Assembly (NCBI GenBank): GCA_019055375.1 | Contig: JAHQIW010003598.1 | Coordinates: 186,001 to 250,000 of the forward strand | Direction: 5' to 3' | DNA: 64,000 nucleotides | Origin: Parelaphostrongylus tenuis | Lineage: Eukaryota; Nematoda; Chromadorea; Rhabditida; Metastrongylidae | Shown here: piece by piece, positions 32,901 through 37,129 of the stretch | How positions within the stretch are numbered: the stretch's first letter is position 1 | Layout of the letters: each line of letters starts with the position of its first letter | Translations under genes and position numbers: made by a program | The notes under the pieces: model-generated | Databases searched by the model: none | Told to the model about the DNA's origin: nothing | What the model saw: the letters and a program-made list of their open reading frames with translations, nothing else

Positions 32901-35822
32901 TCAGATTTGCTCGTTTCTCAACTCCTAGTTAATCCATCTTCACGGTATATAAATTATCGTCTTCTCTCGCACCAGTACCTTATATTGTCTAACCATGTTT
33001 CTGATCATCATGTATTCTACCTATATACGAAATCGTGTGAAATGCTGCGTTAGAAATTGTTGCCCAAATATTGGGTTGAAAAGGAAGTTTTGGGGCACTT
33101 GTAAAAAATTGGAAATTTATGCATGAATTTCAAAATAATAATAATATTAACAAATTTTCAAAATAAAAGCCGTCGTTTTTTATGACTTTTTGCCATCGGT
33201 CTGCCAAGTTTTGGGTATAATCGAAGTATCATTCCTCTGACTTTGGAGCAAAGAACTCTTGGCATGCTTCTTCATCTTCATTGAACCAATCAGATCGGAC
33301 GTCCTGAACAAGGTCTGTCTTGGAGGTCAAGATCCTTGGCCTTAGAACGTTGAAACTAGCAGCCAGCAGCAGATTTGCTTTTTGCGCCTTGCCCTTCAAC
33401 TTCGTTGATTTCATCGACTGCAGCTCGCTGGGAGAAAGACCTTTCTTCAATAGTGACGCAATAAACACGAACTTCGATTGTACCGTTGGACATGGAGGAG
33501 GCTTGTAACACAGTGAAAATAAAGACGAATAATATCTTGGCCTTCAATGGGAAAATCCCATAAAAGAAACGGTAATATTCTCATGATATGCATGGGCGTT
33601 ATCTCATGCTTATTAAAACTGCCCCAGAACTTTTTTTACAACCTAATATACCAGCTGAACATTTTCGGTTTGCTTAGGGTGCGACATAACCAAGAAATAG
33701 AAAAAGAACTTCCTGCGGAAACGAGTCAGGAAAGTGTTTTGATTTGACGCAAACTATCTTGTTACCTGTAGTTCTTTCGAAGACTTTATGTCCAAGGTTG
33801 AGAGGAGTGCTTCTAGAACCTTGAGCTACCATGAATGGTGTCGCAGTGGTGAAAAAACAGCCCTTTATCCCGTTTGCCATATCTCGATCCGTGGTAAATT
33901 ATTGCTCATTTAAACTGCTATAACATGGTTTCAAACATATTGGAAGTCAATACGAAGCTAGCAAAAAGATTTGTTCGACTAACATTTTGACTTCTTCATT
34001 ATTCCTGGAGCCAAATCAATCTGAATCGATTCTCCACAGCCGATCGTTGTACGTCGAGTCTAATTCATTGCTTGGATGAGGAATTTCTTACATACCTCTT
34101 GAGTGATTTTTGAGGGATCTGACATAGCTGGCCTAAGACATTCCTAGGTAGTCACATAGGGAGTTGTCGGCTTTTTCATTAGAACGATTTCTGTTGCTTT
34201 CTGATTTGATTATTACAAGCCGACAGCTGTTCTTGTAACTTAGGCTAGTCCAGTGATTGAATTCGAACCGAAGATGATGTAGGAGGCCAAGTGAATATCA
34301 TTCACTTCAGCAATTTCAAAAGTGATCAATAACTTTAGGAGGTGAAATCAGTATGATTGATCATTTCCATGCGTTGAAATTGGCTTCTCTTGATGAACTA
34401 CTCCTTAATAAACAATGTGATACAGTATTCGCTTATGAAGTTGGGAACGTCGAACTCTGATAATCTTGTACTGACTTCGTAGTGAAACTCGGTACTATTT
34501 GATTATGTTTTTCGTTACTCTTCAATTTGTCTTTTTTGGCAACCTTTTCTGTTTGAGAGATGATGTTGGTAATCATATGTGTTTGGTAAAGATTTGAGAC
34601 CCTATTTTCAGGAGTAATGGTACTGGATCCTCAGTCACATCCGAAATGGCGTCTGACGTGCAACAAGTGTCCATCTGTAGTGTCGATGTTTGAGGGTGCA
34701 GTTAAATTTCGAGTTACGGAAGCGTCCTGCTCGAATTGCCAGGCACAAATTATAAATGTGGAATACAAGGTGAGCCACGCAGTGCTCCAAATGTATTGAG
34801 GTGGACTAGATAGGATTAATGACTGAATGAAATGACAGAAGACTATTGTACACGTAAAATTTTTTTCTTTTTTTTATTGAAATATAATTGTATATGTACA
34901 ATATGTACTGTCCGCTCATCCGGGTATCACTTTGAACGCTATACAGGATGGATATTTGTTTTGCTTTTTGTTGTAATGTAATGGTAGAATGAGTATTTAT
35001 ACTGTTGGCTCAATCGATAATCCCTAAGGCAATGCAAATGTCGGCTGAATTCGATTGTGCGTTGGTTTCTTTTGGTTTCACAGTCTTGGAATACAACTTG
35101 AGCACGACAACAAAGTCTAGTGTATAGCAAACGAACAAAGTTTGCTGAATTTTTTTTCGACTTCCACAGGACTGCTGCTGACGTATCCGGACAAGCATAA
35201 ACTTTCTCATCAACTATTAGAATGTTGGTCATAACTTCTAAGGACTCTATACTTTTGAGCGTTACCTCTACTGCTTCATGAAACAAACACTGTGCGAGTT
35301 AATAAATTAGTTGGGGCCAACGGTTTCGCGTGCTAGGGACATTAGTACAAGTTTAGGGAGTGTTTCACTGTGGCTTACATACTCTACGGACAGAATTAAT
35401 GGAGTATTTTTTGCTGATATGGGTAGGCTATTTGTGCTCAAATAGGTTACGCAGAAAATTTCGACTTTCTCTCTCAGTGACTCGGGCAATAACCTTATCT
35501 TTCTAAATGTGGAGGAACATTTGATATTGGTAGACGGAGCAGAGGATAGATTGTGATATCAGTTAGCATACATTTTTTCGTAGTGATTCGAAGAAATTCA
35601 AAATTTTTTTTCCAGGACAAAAACCCTTTACCGGAAGAAAAGTCGATCTTCAAAGGATGTATGTTTTGCGATGAAAGTGTAAAAGATCTCGTGAATCTCT
35701 ACCATGCCTTTCGTGTCGATGACGGTTTTCCTTCGACAACTACTCGAGGTAATGTAGGACATGGACGAAGAGGCAGCAGAACTGCAACTAGAGGTGGTCG
35801 TGGAAAGAAAACAAGAATTTGA
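629..35822 (+). CDS. top-3b: DNA topoisomerase III-beta, complete 22-exon gene
   Basis: Type IA topoisomerase: it cuts one strand through a 5'-phosphotyrosine link and passes another through. The beta form also acts on RNA and works with the Tudor protein TDRD3 in animals (family knowledge). Exons: 629-725, 2532-2599, 9585-9722, 9824-9907, 11667-11734, 12875-13031, 13333-13437, 15437-15562, 15650-15758, 15968-16131, 18082-18181, 18435-18519, 19877-20017, 22999-23146, 23870-24025, 25954-26038, 26103-26218, 28581-28676, 30731-30855, 30962-30999, 34612-34769, 35616-35822. They sum to 2571 bases (856 aa); human TOP3B is about 862. Seen: Toprim MVAEKP with E11, then DCDKEGE with D118, D120 and E122; catalytic Y339 in [11 protein letters not shown]; cysteine pairs from residue 626 to 806; RG-rich tail 832-856. 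All junction phases agree and I aligned the exons to the remembered human protein almost without gaps. The start is the first ATG after an acceptor at 623-624. No truncation or frameshift seen. Confidence 0.96.
848..1015 (+). repeat. tRNA-derived SINE, family S3, copy 1
   Basis: A tRNA-like head (GGCCTAGTGGTTGTCATG) is followed by a body sharing TCCTAGGGACTGCAAGGAG and TTCTACGACGTTCACGAAG with the copy at 24116. It is a degraded retroposon, not a usable tRNA. It lies in intron 1 of top-3b. Confidence 0.55.
1370..1575 (+). repeat. Dispersed repeat A, copy 2 (TTAA-flanked)
   Basis: It opens with CTCTTTGAGAGCCAGCG, contains CAAGCGGCTCTGCATGTC and closes with CATGGCCCTTAAGGGG. A TTAA lies outside each end (about 1353 and 1572), and the ends are roughly inverted, which suggests a non-autonomous TTAA-targeting element. 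Confidence 0.6.
1775..1855 (+). repeat. tRNA-like sequence
   Basis: TAGCGGTGTAATGGTAACA resembles an A box, and GGGCTCAACTGCCGC sits about 30 bases later as a degraded B box. Pairing of the stems is poor, so a SINE head or tRNA pseudogene is more likely than a working tRNA. Confidence 0.35.
2532..2599 (+). CDS. top-3b: top-3b exon 2
   Basis: Encodes residues 33-55, reading [17 protein letters not shown], part of the Toprim fold. Acceptor TTTAG; donor GTAGTA. The split glycine codon joins exon 1 cleanly. Confidence 0.93.
2600..5059. other. top-3b intron 2, 5' part: no features seen
   Basis: AT-rich sequence with short open frames on both strands that lack splice context and protein character. 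Nothing recognised. Confidence 0.6.
5060..5340 (+). repeat. Dispersed repeat B, copy 1
   Basis: Shares GCACGTGTATCGGGCTCTA and TTGAAATTTGAGCTGTGGTC with the next copy and with reverse copies near 27320 and 31220. About 280 bp, with no open frame. The family is unidentified. Confidence 0.6.
5345..5600 (+). repeat. Dispersed repeat B, copy 2
   Basis: In tandem with copy 1. It opens with CGAGTGTACAACACT and contains ACACGTGTATCGGGCTGTAC. The full-length reverse copy at 31220-31500 shows the same order of blocks. An RTE remnant follows it. Confidence 0.6.
5675..7260 (+). pseudogene. RTE-type non-LTR retrotransposon remnant
   Basis: Reverse-transcriptase fragments in family order: [15 protein letters not shown], then [11 protein letters not shown] in another frame, [39 protein letters not shown] and KTMFMKS. 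FADA is a mutated FADD metal-binding motif. Stops, frameshifts and a 691-base insertion make it non-functional. It lies in intron 2 of top-3b. Confidence 0.82.
5881..6571. mobile_element. TTAA-flanked non-autonomous DNA transposon, copy 1
   Basis: Left end TCAACACGTTGACAACA; the right end, reverse-complemented, is TTAACACGTCGACAAGG. It interrupts the reverse transcriptase frame between SLSVI and LFMRF, which fixes the insertion. 691 bp, with no open frame for a transposase. TTAA targets suggest a piggyBac-like parent, but the ends lack the usual CCC start. Confidence 0.7.
7261..9584. other. top-3b intron 2, 3' part: no features seen
   Basis: AT-rich, with no recognised gene or clear repeat boundary. 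A GCCGAGACGTCAACC near 8591 resembles the GCCGAAACGTC motif of some nematode foldback elements. Confidence 0.5.
9585..9722 (+). CDS. top-3b: top-3b exon 3
   Basis: Encodes residues 56-101, including [10 protein letters not shown], matching the conserved histidine-containing Toprim segment. Both ends are phase 0. The donor is GTAAGT. A 7-kb intron precedes it. Confidence 0.94.
9824..9907 (+). CDS. top-3b: top-3b exon 4 (metal-binding DxDxE)
   Basis: Encodes residues 102-129 with [11 protein letters not shown], holding the metal-binding acidic residues D118, D120 and E122. The donor GTTCAG is a poor match to consensus, but exon 5 continues the protein exactly. Confidence 0.93.
10420..10965 (+). 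repeat. Dispersed repeat A, copy 3, split
   Basis: The 5' part (TTGAGGACCTGTGTTGATA) and the 3' part (CATGTCTGCGCCTG through GAGATTCGACGTCGTGCGG) of repeat A are separated by about 250 bp. That insert is similar to 16745-16890 inside the second TTAA element. In intron 4 of top-3b. Confidence 0.5.
11667..11734 (+). CDS. top-3b: top-3b exon 5
   Basis: Encodes residues 130-151 plus two bases, beginning VIDAVSSAL directly after the FE that ends exon 4. Acceptor GTTTAG; donor GTGAGA. Confidence 0.88.
11870..12110 (+). repeat. Dispersed repeat D, copy 1
   Basis: TTGGGGACGGCATGCTTT through ACTTTGGTAGTCATCCG resembles 14755-14960. AT-rich with no coding frame. In intron 5 of top-3b. Confidence 0.4.
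12875..13031 (+). CDS. top-3b: top-3b exon 6
   Basis: Encodes residues 152-204, including [17 protein letters not shown] and [10 protein letters not shown], signature segments of type IA enzymes. Acceptor TTTTTTTAG. Confidence 0.95.
13333..13437 (+). CDS. top-3b: top-3b exon 7
   Basis: Encodes residues 205-239 with [14 protein letters not shown], the conserved segment that follows YFQ in TOP3B. Acceptor TTTGCAG; donor GTCCTT. Confidence 0.95.
13650..13855 (+). repeat. Dispersed repeat A, copy 4
   Basis: CCCTTTGAGAACCAGCGTTG through GAGACGCGACGCCGCGATC to CATGGCCCATTAAAGG; about 80% like copy 2 by eye. In intron 7 of top-3b. Confidence 0.6.
14755..14960 (+). repeat. Dispersed repeat D, copy 2
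   Basis: TTTGGGGACGGCGTGCATT, then GACTTTTGGCAGTCATTCGG, matches the order of blocks at 11870-12110. In intron 7 of top-3b. Confidence 0.4.
15437..15562 (+). CDS. top-3b: top-3b exon 8
   Basis: Encodes residues 240-281, beginning [16 protein letters not shown]. Both ends phase 0. Acceptor TTCTTAG; donor GTGAGT. Confidence 0.93.
15650..15758 (+). CDS. top-3b: top-3b exon 9
   Basis: Encodes residues 282-317 plus one base, ending in [18 protein letters not shown], the type IA segment just before the active site. An 87-base intron precedes it. Confidence 0.94.
15968..16131 (+). CDS. top-3b: top-3b exon 10 (active-site tyrosine)
   Basis: Encodes residues 318-372. [18 protein letters not shown] contains the catalytic tyrosine, Y339 here. 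The donor GTCGGT is weak, but exon 11 continues without gap in the family alignment. Confidence 0.95.
16395..17092. mobile_element. TTAA-flanked non-autonomous DNA transposon, copy 2
   Basis: TTAA at both ends (16395-16398 and 17089-17092), with inverted ends TTAACACGTTGACGAC and TTAACACGTTTACAACG. 698 bp, in opposite orientation to copy 1: a block around 16460-16600 is the reverse complement of 6350-6500. No transposase frame. In intron 10 of top-3b. Confidence 0.72.
17110..17330 (-). repeat. SINE body and tail, family S2
   Basis: The minus strand reads AAGTGGAATGCATGGCGCAT, the tail shared with copies at 38040-38095 (AAGTCGAATGCATAGCGC) and 44960-45000. The head is not clear here. Confidence 0.4.
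17466..17825 (-). CDS. Unrecognised antisense open frame, 119 codons
   Basis: The frame reads toward 17466 and ends in TAA. It has the look of real protein: [56 protein letters not shown]. It has no ATG at its start (first codon TTG), an AT microsatellite lies directly upstream, and no partner exon was found. I do not recognise the family. It could be a captured exon, a fragment of an unknown mobile element, or chance. It sits antisense in intron 10 of top-3b. Confidence 0.3.
   Translation of the reverse strand: MFSNINIISATGRSVPGETREVGYNFQPTAVVDEQDLLFVTVLRQLHIFKALQRYRPFDSRQIYLSEIYIIPGQTAPLYYYLDLRLIEIQLEFSQTELVDKFPDKIIKFSKYFLAVRPG
17872..18040. repeat. AT microsatellite and degenerate TATA/CATA tract
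   Basis: A pure AT run to 17912, then an interrupted TATATG/TACATA tract to about 18040. Open frames across it are artefacts of the repeat. Confidence 0.9.
18082..18181 (+). CDS. top-3b: top-3b exon 11
   Basis: Encodes residues 373-405 plus one base, including [11 protein letters not shown], the conserved HPPI motif downstream of the tyrosine. Confidence 0.94.
18435..18519 (+). CDS. top-3b: top-3b exon 12
   Basis: Encodes residues 406-433 plus two bases: [19 protein letters not shown]. Donor GTAAGT. Confidence 0.92.
19877..20017 (+). CDS. top-3b: top-3b exon 13
   Basis: Encodes residues 434-480 plus two bases, including [11 protein letters not shown]. The junction with exon 12 restores the family's residue spacing exactly. 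Donor GTAGGA. Confidence 0.92.
20540..21440 (-). pseudogene. RTE-type retrotransposon remnant, antisense
   Basis: Reading the minus strand: [19 protein letters not shown] (the LTFIDLKKAFDS block), then [13 protein letters not shown] (a degraded FADD), [33 protein letters not shown] and [14 protein letters not shown]. The order is correct for RTE but spread over three frames. No endonuclease domain remains. In intron 13 of top-3b. Confidence 0.8.
21600..22015 (-). pseudogene. mariner transposase C-terminal remnant
   Basis: The minus strand gives [20 protein letters not shown], then LPHPP, a stop, [12 protein letters not shown] and [20 protein letters not shown]. These are the second and third catalytic-aspartate blocks of a DD34D mariner. 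TAGGTTGAAAAGATAGTTT near 21613 is the element end. The N-terminal half is missing. In intron 13 of top-3b. Confidence 0.82.
22295..22670. mobile_element. Foldback element, copy 1
   Basis: The two arms are inverted copies of about 110 bases: the left has GGTATGGCACTTGGTACAGT and TTTCTAGGCTCGCCAG, the right has GAGCCTGGAAAGGCGAAAC and TAAGTGCCATACAACGCC. No coding capacity. Same family at 54910 and 58212. In intron 13 of top-3b. Confidence 0.7.
22999..23146 (+). CDS. top-3b: top-3b exon 14
   Basis: Encodes residues 481-530. [17 protein letters not shown] is one of the strongest type IA signatures. Acceptor CTACAG; donor GTAGGT. Confidence 0.96.
23870..24025 (+). CDS. top-3b: top-3b exon 15
   Basis: Encodes residues 531-582, with [13 protein letters not shown] and [11 protein letters not shown]. 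Both ends phase 0. Donor GTGAGT. Confidence 0.96.
24116..24330 (+). repeat. tRNA-derived SINE, family S3, copy 2
   Basis: tRNA-like head GCGCAGTGGCCAAGTGGTTG, a body with GGCTATCCTCGAGATTGCAC and CTACGACGTTC, then an A-rich tail (AAAAAAAAAAAAGAAGAAG) as expected for a retroposon. In intron 15 of top-3b. Confidence 0.65.
25954..26038 (+). CDS. top-3b: top-3b exon 16
   Basis: Encodes residues 583-610 plus one base ([17 protein letters not shown]). It must end at 26038: the open frame beyond it is intron, because exon 17 resumes the family sequence in another frame. Confidence 0.9.
26103..26218 (+). CDS. top-3b: top-3b exon 17 (first zinc-ribbon half)
   Basis: Encodes residues 611-649: [16 protein letters not shown], then FCTCC. 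This is the first C-terminal cysteine cluster. The intron before it is only 64 bases. Confidence 0.92.
26219..28580. other. top-3b intron 17
   Basis: Holds repeat B at 27320-27570 and a short same-family fragment near 27596-27665. The open frames at 26598-27068 on both strands have no recognised motif. Nothing else seen. Confidence 0.5.
27320..27570 (-). repeat. Dispersed repeat B, copy 3
   Basis: Reverse orientation: CAACATGTCATGTGGTCTG, CCGATACACGTGTTTCGACC, ending near GCACTCGATTGTTC. Degraded in the middle. Confidence 0.55.
28581..28676 (+). CDS. top-3b: top-3b exon 18
   Basis: Encodes residues 650-681, with [11 protein letters not shown] matching the TOP3B C-terminal repeat region. Acceptor TTTTTTCAAG; donor GTAAGT. 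Confidence 0.92.
29300..29654 (-). pseudogene. mariner remnant with terminal repeat
   Basis: The inverted end at about 29629-29654 reads TTAGGTTGTAGAAAAAGTTC on the minus strand, close to the end of the element at 33071. Inside, QPHTANRPK, then LGRKVLEY and, one frame over, APTDY resemble the last two mariner catalytic blocks. No second end seen. In intron 18 of top-3b. Confidence 0.55.
30731..30855 (+). CDS. top-3b: top-3b exon 19
   Basis: Encodes residues 682-722 plus two bases. [11 protein letters not shown] and [10 protein letters not shown] supply two further cysteine pairs. The frame stays open past the donor, but exon 20 restores the family spacing. Confidence 0.9.
30962..30999 (+). 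CDS. top-3b: top-3b exon 20 (38-base microexon)
   Basis: Encodes residues 723-735 plus one base, reading [13 protein letters not shown]. It supplies the cysteines that lie between THPSC and the VLDP segment in TOP3B. Both neighbouring phases require exactly this length. Confidence 0.85.
31220..31500 (-). repeat. Dispersed repeat B, copy 4 (best copy)
   Basis: About 281 bp, running on the minus strand from CGAGTGTACAACACTGTC to GAACCGCGGTCTTAAGAAAA. A second partial copy (31510-31590) follows at once. No open frame; the class is unknown. Confidence 0.6.
32380..32600 (+). repeat. tRNA-derived SINE, family S2
   Basis: B-box-like GGTTCGATCTC after a degraded head, then ATTCCAAATTCTGAACC and ATCTGGGAGAGTAGCAGCAC, blocks also seen at 37900 and 63520. 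In intron 20 of top-3b. Confidence 0.6.
33071..33646 (-). mobile_element. mariner deletion derivative, 576 bp
   Basis: The 26-base ends are inverted: TTGGGTTGAAAAGGAAGTTT on the left and TTAGGTTGTAAAAAAAGTTC on the right, both followed by TGGGGC, flanked by TA. Inside, the minus strand encodes the transposase N-terminus ([33 protein letters not shown]), then in another frame directly the C-terminus ([25 protein letters not shown]). The catalytic middle is deleted and stops are present. In intron 20 of top-3b. Confidence 0.85.
34612..34769 (+). CDS. top-3b: top-3b exon 21
   Basis: Encodes residues 736-788: [16 protein letters not shown] (C752, C755) and CSNC (C775, C778). Acceptor TTTTCAG; donor GTGAGC. 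Confidence 0.94.
35616..35822 (+). CDS. top-3b: top-3b exon 22 (last exon, RG-rich tail)
   Basis: Encodes residues 789-856 and the TGA at 35820-35822. GCMFCDE (C803, C806) is the last cysteine pair. Residues 832-856 are basic, with RGN, RRG, RGGRG and KK, a short counterpart of the RNA-binding RGG box of TOP3B. Confidence 0.94.
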   Translation, partial: DKNPLPEEKSIFKGCMFCDESVKDLVNLYHAFRVDDGFPSTTTRGNVGHGRRGSRTATRGGRGKKTRI

Positions 35823-36647
35823 ACTTCTGCAGCTGAATTAGGTTGTAGGCATAACGTTGAACCTAGGCTTAGGATACTCTTTACTTACTGGTTTTCATTT
35901 GCTTGATGTATGTGAAAAGAACATTCTGATATTTTTTATCGGCTTCGGTTATCCATCAATACCTATGTATTATGGTACATTTTACACAATATACAAATAT
36001 TGAAATGGCTTTGTGAAGAAATTGCAGTAAGTCAAAAATACTAAATATTATCGGCGGTGAGAAATATGCGTTAAGACACAAATATGATAACGTACAGGTC
36101 ATTCAAAAAGAGACTACCAGATATCAGATTGCACGAGACGCATTCAACAGCACTACTTTACCCTCTGATGTCATAACCGCTATCATCATCAAATTACTCA
36201 AGAAATCAAGGTTCTTGGCGATTATGATAGCAGAGGTATTTCGTGGTCAGATGCGGTTCCTACCACAGTGGGGTAGGGCATGAAAGACGAGTGGGAGGAG
36301 ACAAAAAGACGAGCATGGTAACAATAAGGAATGAGAAAATTCTGAATCACAATTATAGAACGTCGACAGAACTGTACTTTTCATGTGCTACTTCGCTGAT
36401 GGTGTTTGATAAAGCAACATTCTGAGCGTACAGTTTCCTGTCGTACGCACTCGGCAGTGTTTTTGTACTCGGATAAAAAGGCAACAAAGAAATAAAGCAC
36501 ACAATACGAACATACATACATATCTCAAATTCAAATATAATGTAGGCGCTCAAAAGCAGAGGAGTAGGTGGAGAAGAATGTCGGATAGTTGACAACTTCT
36601 CTAATGAAAAAACCTATTGATATACAATAATTTAGAAGTTGTAAATC
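35823..36647. other. Convergent intergenic gap, top-3b / lin-42
   Basis: 825 bases separate the two stop codons and must hold both 3' UTRs. I see no canonical AATAAA placed convincingly for top-3b, only AT-rich variants such as the AATATA at 35988-35993. Short open frames on both strands here have no coding character. Confidence 0.6.
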
Positions 36648-37129
36648 CTAAGCACTTTCTGGCAATAAGCGCAGACCCTCCGTATGATGTCTTAGTGATG
36701 AAGGTTTGGAACCATAGGCCCATTGAAGGTCGTATGGTGTGTGAATTACGGAACTATGGTTCTGGATCGACAACGCAATGCTAGTAGGGATCTCTCGAAG
36801 TGGGCCCACTGTTGGATGAACAATGCTGAACGCGCTATACTGCTCGTTGACAGAAGTGTGAAACGTACTCTTCTTTTCAAGCGGAGGTAATGGAATAGTG
36901 GTGATCTGGAAGCAGTGTGTGAGTTCACATTTTGTCTCATTTTCCACCTTATTAGCTAATTGAATGTTTGATGAAGTTTTGAAAGATGTACCCTCTGATA
37001 CTTGACGATCGTCTAGATCATCTCTTGCTTTACTCAGTTCTCGTGTTTTGATAATTATGCTTGATTCTACTTGAGTATGCCCCATCCATCGCTCTATGGA
37101 GATTTGGGTGTCACATGCTCTTTTCACGT
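36648..37129 (-). CDS. lin-42: lin-42 exon 11, C-terminal tail
   Basis: The longest open frame in the window: residues 500-659 and a TAG stop. It is polar and serine-rich, with DDLDDRQVSEG and a basic run. The acceptor is ACAAG, and its phase fits exon 10 as the sequence stands. No recognised domain. Its place in lin-42 rests on phase and open length only, so it could also be a separate exon or an untranslated region. Confidence 0.55.
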
